Source of the DNA: Rotaria sordida
Lineage: Eukaryota > Rotifera > Eurotatoria > Philodinida > Philodinidae
Direction: 5' to 3'
DNA length: 64,000 nt
Assembly: GCA_905250125.1 (NCBI GenBank)
Contig: CAJNOL010000018.1
Span: 310,001-374,000 of the forward strand
The notes under the pieces were generated by a model. The model was not told the origin of the DNA. It made no database searches and saw nothing but the letters and a program-made list of their open reading frames with translations. The stretch's first letter is position 1. Each line of letters opens with the position of its first letter. A program made the translations under genes and the position numbers. Shown one piece after another: positions 1-12,765 of this stretch.

Positions 1-1879
1 AATACTTTCACATCTCCAGTATGAAAATTAATAGTTTTATTTTTTTTTTCTAATCAATAACATTTTTAAACGTAGTTATTCGTCAATATAATTTTTTAGT
101 TAAATTTTCTTTATTGAAATTTGTTCAGGTCGACATGTTTCGATTAATCTATTCGTTGAAATGTAAATATAATTAGTTAATTTACAGTATATAAATCAAG
201 TTATATTGATTTAATATTGATCATTGACAATATTTTCGATATGTAAGATATTATATTTCTTTTGTTAAAATATAACAGAAAAATATATTACAAATGATGA
301 TGATCAAATTACTTATCATTTTCTTCTTATGAATTTTTTATTGAAGAATATTTCATTGTTATTAATTTTATAATATTATAAAAATAATTTATCTGAAATC
401 TATTTTATTTATTTCTGATTGATTGTTTTTTCACTAGATCTATAGAACGAAAAATATACAAGAATAATTATATATATTCCTATGTTTATGATATTCTTTT
501 CTGAATTATTATCGATACGATTAACTTTACGAGAATTATCTTTTAGTCTATCAAAAACTTTTAATACATGTTTTTTAGTTGTCAAATTGATTGTGCTTGT
601 TTTTTTTTTCATTTGCACGATCATCATTCTGTAAAGCAATTGTATTTGATAAATATTTATTTTCATGTAAAAGAATTCATTATTTTTAATAAATATTTAT
701 TGTATTTATATTGTCAAAGAACAAATCATTTTCTTTTTTCATTATATATAACTGAACAGAAAATAATATTTTATTAAATAATTAATGAATTTTTTTAAAC
801 AATATTTGTACTAAGTGAAAATGAAAACTATGATATAAGTTAATTTGCTTTCATGTTATTTCGATAATATCTTTATATATGATTAATTTTATAAAATATG
901 TTCGCTTGGATTTGATTCGAATAGATTTAAATCTTTTCATTACTCTATTTTTTACTATTTGAATAACTGAAGGTTAAAGAAAATAATAAATAATTATAAA
1001 AATAGAATACTTATTTCCGATTAGCAAACCACTTACATCAAATATTTGTATAGTTCTCACATGAGTTATAGAATTTTTTAAAATGAATGCAATAGTCCTA
1101 ACATCTCATCTCTAGGATCATCAAAAGAATCTCTTCTTTTCATAATAACTACTTCTATAATAAGAGATTTGTTAATCTTAATTGATAAATTTTATTGATT
1201 CATGATTGTAGACCATTTTTTTTTTGTGTTTTTCACTCTATCATGCTTTTAATATATTATGTTCATTTGATAAACAAAGTAGCCTCTTTGCTAAAAAAAA
1301 AAACAAAAATCAAATATTAACAAACTTATACAAAGGATGAATTATAGATGTTTGATGTTCTTGATTTTATCTTCAATATTAAATGAATTACTAATTTGAA
1401 GATCATCAAGTAATGAATGATGAACATTCATGAGAGAATCAACCTCCTACACAACATCTTGCAGTTTAAATGAGAATGGTTGAATATCAAATTGTTGATT
1501 TATATAAAACACAACAATGTAAGAAAAAGTCAAGTGTATCACTTGAACATTTCAATGACTATAAGAAGATAATTATATGTTGAACAGGAAATCCGAAATA
1601 TTAGATTTAATAAAAACAAAAAAAAAAACAAACTTAAAATTCTTTTTCACAGGCAGAAATCAAGATAATATTTTTCAAGGATATTTTTATAACATAATTA
1701 TTAAATAATTGTCTAGAAAAATTCTAATAATTATGAAATCAAAGAGTTAGATTCAAAATGTCTTAATGCAAAAAGAACTTCTTTCTACGGTTTATAGAAT
1801 TCCTTTTTAATCCTTATAAAAAGCCTTCAATGGTAAATTGAACGAGCCTCAAGCTACCCAATACATAAGCGATAACATG
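1..1879. other. AT-rich intergenic DNA, no gene recognised
   Basis: This stretch is very AT-rich, with many short A and T runs. The open frames in it are short and low in complexity, and no conserved motif, splice pattern or repeat pair could be supported on either strand. Confidence 0.5.
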
Positions 1880-2840
1880 ATTAAAAAACTAATCTGCTAC
1901 ATGAATCGAATAATTTAATCGATTTATTTTTGAAAACAAAGAGTAAACCAACAAAACATGTGGATTCATTATTGCTTTTATAACATTGAGTTCTTTCTTG
2001 TATATTTCGTTTCACAAATTTTAATGATGTTAAAACTGTTTGATCCAATCGAGTAGATTGTCTTAGTTTATGTTCCATTGATTTATTTTGGGAATAAATA
2101 AAATTGATTGAACATGTGTTATCAACATGTAAATATGTATCGAATCAAATTAATCTATTGACGAATGTTGATGAGAAATTTTCGGAATGATTAAAGCATT
2201 TGCCAACAATACTATTTCCATTATTCATAACATATGTATCTAAAATAATGGCAAACTTATTAAAATATTTATATTTTGATTGATTGACTTCGATGATGCC
2301 TATTCTTGACAATAATAATGCGTATGAACAGAGCGTCAATGGAGATTTCTACAACTGTTTTTTGTGTTTTTTTCGAGGTGATACCTTTTAGTAGTTTGTC
2401 ATTGACATCAAGTATCTCATATTTTCTTGGTTGAAAATTTCTCTCGTAAGATTATTTATTTATCATATAACAACTTGTCTAATGGTAATTGATCATAATG
2501 AATAGTTCGATATTTATCTTCTTCAAACTTATTGTAAAACACATAAGAATCTGCCGATCTATGTTCTTTAAATAATCGATTTTCTAAGAGTGAATAATAA
2601 TTAAACTTGCAAATTTTTTAAAATTGTATAAACATTTGAAATTGTTTGAGAATATCATAACATACTATATTACAAAATATTCAAAGAAAAAAAAATCCAG
2701 ATAGCCTTCATTAATTATTTCTTTATCAGAAAGTAATTCAAGCAGAGTTAATGTACCAGAAGATGCTCTATCTTCACATTGTATCCCTGGTATGACATCA
2801 CCAACAAAAAAAATGTCAACGATATTGATTATCATCATAA
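1880..2840 (-). pseudogene. Old relic of the DED-domain gene family
   Basis: Read on the minus strand between about 2810 and 2690, the sequence encodes a stretch with the pattern VGD-x-IP ... GTLTLLELL-x-D-x-x-I-x-E. This lines up with the second half of the death-effector-like domain of the intact gene at 4233-5574 (VGD-x-IP ... GTLDLLESL-x-D-x-x-I-x-E). Downstream on the same strand there are further short readable pieces (2145-2339 and 1881-2078) that I cannot assign. The frame is interrupted several times and no intact gene can be drawn. It lies on the same strand and at the head of the same tandem cluster as the two other copies, which supports common origin. The similarity is modest and was judged by eye. 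Confidence 0.35.
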
Positions 2841-2894
2841 TGACAACCAGTTATTTATTCTAAAGTACATTGATAATTACTAAAGTGATCTTCG

Positions 2895-3170
2895 AATTCG
2901 ATTGGGACAAAAATCTTTGCAGATGAACCTTTCCTCGGACCCGGGCCGAGCCGGGCAGTTATAGAAAACTAGATGGACCGGACCGAGCCATAAAAAAGCG
3001 TCCTGTTTCGAGCTCCGATCCACATTAACACTCATATCTGTCTCTAAGAGTTCCACAAAAAAAGACACACACAGAGCATCTTTTTTGATGAGAGCGACGC
3101 AGAAACACGCATACACAGGTAATCTCTCACTTTGACTTCCAGGGAAAAACATTTACAGGTAATCTCTCTC
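2895..3170. other. Local GC-rich patch with short tandem repeat
   Basis: Within an AT-rich surrounding, 2935-3005 holds a GC-rich block with repeated ggaccg/ggccgagcc units. At 3115-3172 the unit aggtaatctctc occurs twice about 40 nt apart. A minus-strand frame is open across 2880-3152, but it has no recognised domain. The composition differs sharply from its neighbours, so this may be an insertion or a regulatory patch. No function can be named. Confidence 0.4.
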
Positions 3171-4232
3171 ACTGTAGTTGTCACAGAAACATAAAGTTAT
3201 GTGCCAACACACACACGCAAAATATCACATCAGCTTTGAGTTTTACGAAAACGGATTCATATGCTGTTCATATTATTCTCAGTGCATCAGTGGATTCTTA
3301 TTTCGATATTTGATTTGATGATTCATGCATATATGATCATAGGCTCATGTAGTCTATTTACTATGCAGATAGACAATGTCGAAAAGATTGAAAAATTCGT
3401 GAATGATATATGTACTTTTTTTTTGGACAAGCGCATCAATGATATCAGCTTTTGACTTCGATCCAGAATCAATCAAAAGACAACCGTGTATGACTACAAT
3501 CAAACAAATACTTAATATATCACCAAACCTTTTACACCTTGTAATAGCGTAGAACGATTTTCGTCATTGTACACAAACTTGACACATGTGTATCTCTTAC
3601 TACTAGATTGATTATATTTCGATTCTAAATAAAATCTTAATGTTTGTCGATTAAGTCAATTCGCACTTCATACATATTGTTATGAAACAAGTGGTATAAA
3701 TATTATGTTCAATAAGGTTTTCAAAGTATTTGAGTTGGTAGTCATGCTTAAAAACAATTAGAAAAAGACGAAATGAATATTTCATTGCACAAAGAAAAGA
3801 CTTTTCATGACATTTGATTTTTTATAAATATTTTTCAAGCTAATAATAATAATAATACTGATGAAACACAAGAAAAAATTATCAGTAAAAACAAATATAT
3901 AAGCGTTCAAATATAAATATAATACAAACAAACAGATAAAAACAAGTAAGATCGTTGAGAAACATTTATATTTTTTGACTATATTCTTAATACTTCTATC
4001 TTTTATTAACTAATTCGTGATAAAGCTTCCATGTGGATCTTAGTAGAAAAACTTTTTAAAGTTTTTCTCAAATTTCAAGAAAAAAATAAACTTTCAGAAA
4101 TATTTTAATATAATACTAGAGAAGAAGTCTATACATTATGTCCATATCTCTACAAATATTCATTCTCCATATTGATCATTTAATAAATAATATTTCATAT
4201 TCTTCTCTTTTTTGATATATAAAATTATATTA
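3171..4232. other. Intergenic DNA, nothing recognised
   Basis: AT-rich sequence between the GC-rich patch and the 3' end of the DED-jacalin gene. There is a short TAA/TAATAA run near 3840. I see no gene, RNA or repeat that I can support. Confidence 0.4.
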
Positions 4233-5574
4233 TTAATTCGTTAGTAAAGTTGCAGCACTCGATGGTGAAATTTTTCTATACCAAATAAATTGTAGTGCAT
4301 CTATATATCCAAGTGCATTGCCTCGAATATAAGCCAATGTAAAATTTGAAAAACTTTCATCCATTTGTGTTCCATTAGATGAACCAAATAGTTCACTTGA
4401 TCGTTCTTTATCTGTATAAAAACGTAAACCAACAACAAGAAATGTACCATTTGGTGCAAAAGGATTATCAATAAGACGTGTATTTGTATAAATTGTTACA
4501 CGATTAATACTTTCATCAGGATTCAAAACAAATTCAGAGGTATATGGTGAATAACGATATGTTTGACGACCACGTTGCATCGATCTTTTATTTGAATAAA
4601 GAAACGTTACATAGTCAAGTGTATCGGATGTCCAACCAGCACTAATAGTTACTATTTTATCATATAAAGTTAATTGACAATCACGAGCATCATTAAATTC
4701 ATATCCACCTCCTCTATTTCCATAGAAATCACCTGATTGAATCAATAAAATATCTATGAATAAAAAAAAAAAGAAAAATAATAATTTTTTCTTTCTTTTG
4801 AAAAAATATATACCTGATATTGAACGCTTTGATTTTGTTAAAAAAATAATAAGTAATATTAAAATAAGAATACAAATAATATGTAAAAGAAAGAAAATAA
4901 GTTGACATTTTGTTAATCGTGATTTAAGTTTTTGTTTTAAAAATATTAAATTTATCTTAAATTGTTTCGTTTCAGATTGAATTTGTGTTTTTGTTAAATG
5001 TAATGTATCATTATTAATATCGTTTGCATTGAATGATATCGTTACTTGACTTGATGCAGAATCACGTTGTTGTGAATCGTTTGATGACACACAATCAGAA
5101 AGATTTTCTAGAATATTTTTTATTAATTTTGAATATTAATTTATAATCTATTATTAAAACCTTACGGTTAGGATTCATTGTATCTTCTTCATTATCATCA
5201 AATAAATCTGGAAGATTTATAATAGTTTCATTTTGATTTCTTTGTTTTTGAACTAATTGATGTTCTAAAATATCAAATATAAATGAATTAATATTAATTG
5301 TTAAAAATTAAAATAAACCTTTAAGTCGTTGAACTGCTTGATAACAATGTATTTCATTGAATGTATGAATTAAATAATCAAAATCTTGTTCGCTTATTTT
5401 TGCTTGATCAAAAAGTGATTCAAGAAGATCAAGCGTACCACCAAGTGTTGGATTATCACGTAAACGTCTTGGTATAGTATCACCAACAATAAAATGAAGA
5501 CGTCGTCGATCATTATCTGATAAACAATCTTGAAGTTTAAGTAATAAAGCTCGAAAATCAAATTGTTCATCCAT
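4233..5574 (-). CDS. DED / single TM / jacalin-like lectin membrane protein
   Basis: Four exons (5319-5574, 5166-5264, 4814-5107, 4233-4753) give a 389-residue protein, and all junctions keep frame with GT-AG introns of 52-60 nt. Residues 1-86 form a death-effector-like domain: MDEQFDFRALL, the LSDNDRRRL helix, then GDTIPRRL and LDLLESL, as in FADD and caspase-8 DEDs. A charged linker follows. About residues 195-215 are a strongly hydrophobic helix (LIFFLLHIICILILILLII), and there is no N-terminal signal peptide. This predicts a type II protein with the DED in the cytosol. The outside part is a jacalin-like beta-prism domain, with GNRGGGYEF at its start, VGLRFYTD in the middle and GNALGYIDAL at the end. 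Death-effector domains assemble by homotypic contact and jacalin domains bind glycans, so a lectin receptor feeding a death-domain platform is the natural inference. I know of no named family with this order of domains. A damaged copy lies directly upstream at 6650-7693. Confidence 0.8.
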
Positions 5575-6649
5575 TTATTACAATAGACAATTAAGTTAAA
5601 TTTCAAAAAAACAATTGTTTTATTTTCAATCAATAGAATAAATTTTATGTCAATGAACGTATATTGTAGTCGATATTTTTATTTTCATTAAACAATAACA
5701 TAAATATAAAATCGAGGTAACAGAGACTTGAAACGTCTTTTTAATACTGCAAGCTCACTCTCGAATATCTAAAGTAAGTAATAATAATACGCACTCACCT
5801 ATAAATATATAATATTAGGATAAAAAAAAAGAACGTCATACTTCATGACGTATAGAAAGAAACCAATCTTGCGAAGGTGAATATCATATTTGATGACACA
5901 ATATACTGACTAATTAATTAGATACCTTTGCACGTTTTCCAAGTAAATGTGTAAGCAAATTCGTACAATACCTATCAATGGATGAAGTAATCACTATCTA
6001 AATATATCATTCTCTATGACACAGCAAAAAGTTCGTTTTTTTCTTTCTTCATATAGTCAATATCGGTTTGTTTATATACTCATTCAAGGTATAACGTGGT
6101 AAATATGATCATGCATAAAATAAATGTTGAATAATACTTCATACGATAGTAAGTATATATTTTAGCTTGTTATAAAACATGATATTGAAGTATAGGAGTA
6201 GAAATTTGTGCCTCCCTCGACTGTAGACATGACAGATACCTTAGCAACAGCTCATCATAGACCGTGACAGACATAACCACAAGATAAAAATTCACTGCGG
6301 GATTAATATGATAGTTGTCCTTTACTTTTCTTTCACACTTACTGCAATGTATTACGATTAATATCTTTCATCATCGACATGCATTAACAATAGGTAATAA
6401 TTCATAAACCGAAACATATATTGATTAATTCTCTCTTTTATAAAGGCAACAGCTTCATCACGTTTCAAATTTTAATTCGACAGGAATTACACTAACAACT
6501 TTTCTATAGAGAGAAATCCAATCTATTATAAACTAAGTTGTTTATTAACAGAAAAAAAAATTTAAACAAATAAATTACTAAAATTTTCCTTATAGATAAA
6601 ATAAATCAATTCAAGTTTTTCTCTATTATTACTATTCTAATTTGTGTAA
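5575..6649. other. Intergenic DNA between tandem copies
   Basis: Presumed promoter and spacer between the intact DED-jacalin gene and its broken upstream neighbour. It is AT-rich with no open frame of note. No regulatory motif could be identified with confidence. Confidence 0.4.
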
Positions 6650-7693
6650 ATTATTTATACCAAATAGATTGAAATACATAAGATCAACCTTGAACATAAG
6701 TTAATGTATAATCATAAAATACTTCATCATTTGCAGTGTCATTGGATGAACCAAATAATTTTGGCAAAAAAACGTAAACCAACAATGATCATAGTTCCAT
6801 TTAGTCTATATGAATTAATTATATCACGTAAGTCTCTATAAATAATAATATTATTAAAACTCTCTTCAATCAGTAAATTAAATTCACTAGAATATAATGA
6901 AATTCGTACGGCATCACCAATGCAATATTGTGATTTTTTACTATTTGAGTAAATGAAAGTAATTGAATTAAGTGTATCAAAAGAGACCATGTTGCAGTAA
7001 TACTAATTAATTATCGTTTAAAATCAATGAATTATTAATTGCATTATCAAATTGATCACTACCAAGTCTTTCACCATATAGAATAGCTTCTCTAATTTAT
7101 AAAAATATCTAAATAAAAGCAATAGATTATCAATAAAATCATATAATTAGTTACTTACTTTCAGAATCCGTTTCTTTTATAGTACAATATTGTTTTGGTA
7201 GAAAAATAATTACTATGACAAAAATTATAATACTCAAAATATTTAAAATTAAACGTATAATTTGACATGTTGTGAATTTTGATTTCAATATTTGTTTTTA
7301 TAATTGTTAAATCAATGTTTACAATTTATTTCTGAGATTTGATAGAGATGATTGGTATTTGTAATTTGTCTATATTATTGTCAGTTGATATTCTAAGAAT
7401 TATATTGTAAAAGATATAAAAATAAATAAAGATACCTTGAAGTCGTTTGACACGCCTTCATAACAATGTATTTCATTGAATGGATGAATTAAATAATCAA
7501 AATCTTGTTCATTTATTTTTGCTTGATCAAAAAGTGATTCAAGAAGATTAAGTATACCAGCAAGTGTTGGATCATCACGTAAAATGTTTTGGTATAGTAT
7601 CATCAACAATAAAATGAAGATGTCGCCGTTCATTATCTGATAAACAATCTTGAAGTTTAAATAATAAAGCTCGAAAATCAAATTGTTCATTCA
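6650..7693 (-). pseudogene. Broken tandem copy of the DED-TM-jacalin gene
   Basis: The sequence is clearly homologous to the intact gene at 4233-5574 over its whole length. The DED exon starts at 7693 (MNEQFDFRALLFKLQ, LSDNERRHL). An extra base after the VDDTIP segment (near 7590) shifts the frame, and the rest of the DED is readable in the next frame (LLESLFDQAKINEQDFDYL). A hydrophobic segment lies near 7190-7270. The jacalin part is recognisable at 6739-6990 (DTLNSITFIYSN, GTMIIVGLRFF) but ends early and lacks the GYIDAL-type end in frame. Stops interrupt several blocks. It is a fairly recent duplicate of a host gene that has decayed. Confidence 0.75.
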
Positions 7694-9221
7694 TCAATTT
7701 AACGTACACTTATGGACACTAAATGTATATAAATTGAATAGAATAAATTTCTTTTTTATCAGAACTATTTTATAAGAAGGTTCTTTTTCTATGATGGACG
7801 TAAGGTAATATGACTATACTACTGATATGCAAGTATTTATTAATGTATGAAAAAAAAATTATTTTTCTGCTTCTACTTTATGACGTTGCAAATATAAATC
7901 GTCACACATCATTACTCAACATCAGTATCCGAAATACGAAAAAAGAAATATAAGAGATTGTGCACTGATAGTTGCAAGAAGAATATGGGTGAGTGCAAAA
8001 TCATGATTATTTTTGTATGTTAATGAATATATTCATTATATACGAAATAACCTTTCGAATATCAAAAAAAAAAAAAGAAACACTTTTTTTCATCAATTCA
8101 TATATCTATTTTAATAAAGTAAAATAAAAAAAATAGATTTTTATAATTTATATTTCTATCTATGTCTATTGATAAATATAACATGATGAATAAATAAGAC
8201 AACATTGATATTATGTTTTAATTTGAAAATTATTTGATTATATTAATATTAATTACTGTTAGTTCTGTCAATTTTGTAACATTCTTAAAAATAAAAAAAC
8301 AATATCATGAATTTCATAGAAAATAAATGTACCATTTATTTATTTTCAAAAGAAATGAATATTGCAGGAATTAAAAAACAAGTTTCCCCGAAAAAAACAT
8401 AGAAAGTCCTGTTTTAAATTTTTTTCCTCAAACACATGACTCCTTACTTTAGGTGTTCTCTCTGTAGTAAAAATTTCATACAGATTGGAGGTACTCTTAA
8501 CTTATGAAGGAAGTTTTTAAGTTGAGTTAGGAACTAAGCTTGTGAGTAAGTTAGTAATTCAGAAAAGACCAAGTGGCGATTCATGATACACATATCATAG
8601 TTGAATAGTCACTCTCCATACGGTAAATATTCAACAAGCAAACAAAAAGGATGATCGTCGGAATGAAGATCGTTGGTATAGATCATCAAATAAAAAAACG
8701 GTGATCTTTCTTGTCAACGGTAGTTTCAGTGATGAGGTATACACCATTTGCTGTTGGTCTTGATAGTCTAATTTCACGTTGTTAAATGATTGTTTTATTA
8801 AACATAATGTTTCACTGAGATATTCTTCTAACAATCTTTATATATTTATGAAAATAATGAAGCAATTGTGTTTTCTTTTCTTTCTTGCGAATGTATTTTT
8901 TAATATAATAAATGTTTTTATTTCATTATCTTTGTTATTATTGATTGATTCAATTATTTCAAAACTTTTGCTTTTTTTTTTGTTTATGGTAAAATAATGA
9001 ATGTGCTATAAAAACCGATCTGTTCGACTTCATACGACTTGTAATTACAATATATTCATTAATATAATAAGCTTTACTATATATTATCATCATTATTAGA
9101 ATGATGTACAATATTTGTAATAAAAATCTAAATTATTCTTTTTTTATAAAAATATTTAAATTTATTTGTCAAATTTTTTTATTTTAACAATAAATTTAAT
9201 ATGATACAAAAATATTAATCT
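7694..9221. other. Intergenic DNA, nothing firm
   Basis: AT-rich DNA upstream of the broken DED-jacalin copy and downstream of AGMO. Two short overlapping open frames (8631-8834 minus, 8779-8997 plus) have low-complexity hydrophobic or biased composition and no partner exons, so I do not call them genes. Confidence 0.4.
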
Positions 9222-10886
9222 TTATTCTTTTTTCAAAGGCACAGTTTTTTCTGATGGGGCAACTTGTGCAACGAAAAATGTAGCAATAAAAGAAAGAACA
9301 ATAGCTATTTGAATTATTAGATGTGTTTGAAGTAAGAAAAGTGATTTAATTAAAGTTAATCTTGGTAGAATTAACATTAAAATAAGTCGAATACGTTCAA
9401 GATGAAGTGCATTTTTTCTATAAGAAAAGACAAAAAAAAAACCAAATACTAATCGAAACAAAAACAAGAAAAATAATTTACTTTTGATCAAAAATAGCAC
9501 CAAATGTTTGTAAAGTGTAAAGTAACATAATTGAATAAAGAAGTAATGCCAAAACCGAATAATTCTAAAGCAAAAACAAAAAAGAATGAATAAATATCAA
9601 AATATTTTAATATCTAATTTACTTTTGAATATTTAAGTACTGCACTATATTGTATTATAACATACATAAAATGTACAAATGTATATACTGATAATTCTGT
9701 TGATATATTTGGATGATAAACACGAATAGGATATTTTACTTTTGGAAATTTATCACTACCCAATCGAGGTAAACCTGGTTGCCATCCTGGACCTTTCCAA
9801 ATAACAGATAATTTATTTGACCATCCTTCAGTTTTGAAAAATTGTTTAAAAATATATTTAAAATGATTAAACTATTAAAATAGACAAAATATAATTATTT
9901 TCTTATTAAAATAAATTTTTTAAATTACTTGTGTTTCTAATGGATCAAATGTATTTATTGGATGTATAAGACCATAAGCAATTTCTTCATCTTTACGTTC
10001 AGCAGCAAATGTACCAAATAATCTATCCCATATAATAAAAACTCCAGCATAGTTTTTATCAATACAATATGGATTTCGTCCATGATGAACACGATGATGA
10101 CTTGGTGTATTTAATATATATTCAAATGGGCCAAGGTTTGATATAACATCTGTATGAATCCAAAATTGATATAATAAATTCATTTGTTCATGAATTAAAA
10201 ATATTTGAGGTGGAATCACTAAAGCTAATGGCAAATAAAAAATCCATGAGAAATATATTTGTGCAACACTTTGTCGAAGTGCTGTTGATAAATTATAGTA
10301 TTCCGATGAATGATGTGTTTGATGTGAAGCCCAAAAAAGATTAACCTCTAAATAAAAATTCAATAAAAGACAAGAATTAATTTTTAATTTACCATGTGCC
10401 ATACGATGGAACCAATAATAACCAAGATCCATTCCGAAAAATGTAATCCAATATGTTATTGGTGAATTCCATGATAATCGTGGAAAAATACGAACATTTT
10501 CATATACCCATATGTATGTTGTCAATTGAATTGATCGAAAAAAGAATCTTTATTAATAGGGAAAAAAAATAGTTAATAATGTTTTATATTCTTTTTTTTC
10601 TTTCATACCGGGGTATACGTGAAATAATACCAGCTGTCACTGAGCCGAATGTATCATTAAAACGTGGTAAAATCTTTCCTCGATATATAGCAATAACGAA
10701 TTCTAATATTTGTAAAACAAGAAAAAGTTGAACAACCTAAAATAATTGAAAATTTAAAAAAAAAAATTTTTTTAATTTATTTACTTTAACAATATAATCT
10801 GGAACATCTTCAAGTCGTTCAAAATATGTTTCAGATGGTAAAAGTAAATAAAACATTGCTCGAAAAGCTGTAAACGTCGTGCTCAT
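9222..10886 (-). CDS. AGMO: Alkylglycerol monooxygenase
   Basis: Seven exons (10785-10886, 10609-10736, 10393-10547, 9929-10347, 9623-9871, 9482-9564, 9222-9417) give 443 residues, almost the length of human AGMO (445). This is a membrane di-iron enzyme of the fatty-acid-hydroxylase superfamily. It cleaves the O-alkyl bond of ether glycerolipids in the endoplasmic reticulum, using tetrahydrobiopterin. The histidine clusters are all present: HRMAH, HQTHHSSE and HHRVHHGRN, followed by DKNYAGV and IWDRLFGTF. The start (ATG at 10884-10886) gives a segment ending PSETYFERLEDVPDY, matching the family N-terminus. The third intron splits the codon right after HRMAH, and splicing restores HRMAHEV. The C-terminal exons encode several hydrophobic helices and end in a Lys-rich tail. 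No damage was seen. Confidence 0.95.
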
Positions 10887-11810
10887 CTTTTTGACTCTAC
10901 TTATTGTTATTACAAAAAAACAAATGCAAAGAAGTTATGCAAGACGTTTATATTTATTTATTGCATCTAGGTCATTTTTTTTCGTCATCATCCTTTTCTT
11001 ATTGTATGAAAAAAAAACTCGTGATACGACCTTTTTTAATAGAACGAAAAGGAAAAAGAACTTTATGACGTTGAATAACCAAGTTCTATTTGGATAATGA
11101 TAAGAAATACGTAAATACGAATACATATATGAATCTCGAAATTTCTAAAGTATTTCTCAAAAACAAAGTTTCGTTGCTTGTTTAAAAAAATTTGATATTA
11201 GAAACAAAGATTATTTTTACTTTCTTGGTAATTTAAAATTCTAATTTTTTTAAAAGAATTTTATTATAATCATCAGAAAACAAATTTTTACTTTAATCTC
11301 ATTAGATTTTTTATTTGATTATGTGTAAATAGATCTGAAAGCAATATCAATTGGTGACAAGAATCTCTTTTAAAAATGTAAATTTATGCATCATCAATAT
11401 GTACTTGATCTACATACATGCGAATAAACCGCCATTTATCAAATGTATTATTTGTTTTTTTCAAGTAAACTCTTCGCAGAATAACAATGTCACAGAGTTC
11501 TAATTTGTTTTGTAAATCAAAGAGGATTTTTACGACAATCAACTTTTTTTGTATTGCACCTATGCCTTCATTAGCTTATGCAGCTGTTTTCAAAAAAAGT
11601 TGCACAAAATTAAACTTTTCATGTAATGGTTTTCTTGTCATTAGAAAGCAATTATAAAATTCATTTTTTCAGGAATATAATTATGTTCGTTAGCTATATT
11701 ACATGTTGACCATACAGAAGTGTGATTTCTTTTCTTTTCGATACATATACATTCAATCATAACATTATTTAGTGATTTAAAAAACCATCATATATTAATG
11801 TTATATTATT
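10887..11810. other. Intergenic DNA upstream of AGMO
   Basis: AT-rich DNA that presumably includes the AGMO promoter. Overlapping short open frames on both strands at 10879-11126 are not supported by any motif or splice partner. Confidence 0.4.
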
Positions 11811-12765
11811 GGAACAAAGGCGTACTATCTGCTCATGTTATTCGTCATGAAGCAAATATTCTGCTAAGGACTATCTATTACAATATCAATAAACTGAAAT
11901 AGACAAATTCACTTAAACATCGAGGTGGAAATGGTCAGCCACATGTCCTTAGCAGAATAGAAAAAAAAACTATTGGTTAATATATTCGACGTAATAATGA
12001 AATAACCCTTAAAGAAATCCATACATGTAAAACTCGAATAGTCGTTACGAGTATTCAACTATTCGAGTATTCATCAGTTAACGACCATTAAACTATTCGA
12101 ACATAGACCAGATCGGAACGCTTAAAACTACATACACATGCTGTGGATGCCATGGAACATTGATCAGATCGTAACGACAAAAACCCTGCTGACATACCCC
12201 GGGTTCCATGGAACAGGAATAGTCGTAAAGTCACAAAATCATTAGTAGTTGAATAGTCAAATAATTGAATAGTTGAAAAGTCGTTACGACTTAACGAGTT
12301 CTACACTACTGCTTGATGGTTCATATTATGTTTATATTCTTGAAAATTATCTTCTTCCTGCTGCCAGATGTAAGTAATGAAGGAAAACAAGGCAGCTTCA
12401 CTGTTTGTTTCTTCGTTTTAGAACAATTTCATGAAAATTGGCATTTACAACAGGATAATAATCCGAAACATATTAGTGATATTACTAGACGATTCATCAA
12501 CAACAATATACCGCAATTATTAGAGTAGTCATCTAATAGGTCAGATGTCAATCCTATCGAAAATATTTGGTCAATCGTAAAACACAAAGTTGAAAAAAAG
12601 AAAATCCAAAAACATTGATGAACTCGAGCTTTTTTATCTGAAGACTTTAAAAATGTTGGTATTAATATTGTAAAGAATTCTGCAATGTTCATAGAAAAAA
12701 GATGTTTGTGTCTCTTATTGCTTCTAAAGGCGAACAAATAAAACGCCAAGACAGTGTTTAATAGT
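11811..12765 (+). mobile_element. Dead Tc1/mariner-type DNA transposon
   Basis: Left part (11811-12025): a helix-turn-helix segment readable with a few stops (TIYYNINKLK ... KHRGGNGQPHVLSRIEKKTIG), typical of the paired-like DNA-binding region of Tc1/mariner transposases. Right part (12420-12755): the end of the DDE catalytic domain, with LQQDNNPKHISD and, after a stop at 12526-12528, DVNPIENIWSIVKHK, which carries the second Asp and the final acidic residue region. The middle of the transposase is missing, and a separate inverted-repeat element (12026-12305) occupies that place. Terminal repeats of the Tc1 element were not identified. It is not functional. Confidence 0.8.
12026..12305. mobile_element. 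280-bp inverted-repeat element (MITE-like) inside the Tc1 relic
   Basis: The first about 38 nt (tgtaaaactcg, agtcgttacga, ttcaactatt) match, as reverse complement, the last about 38 nt (ttgaaaagtcgttacgac ... cgagttctaca). Within the element the motif agtcg-t-aacga recurs in both orientations and ccatggaac occurs twice. It has no coding capacity. The ends TGTA...TACA are defined to within a few bases, and a target-site duplication could not be fixed. It interrupts the Tc1/mariner relic, so it inserted later. Confidence 0.7.
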
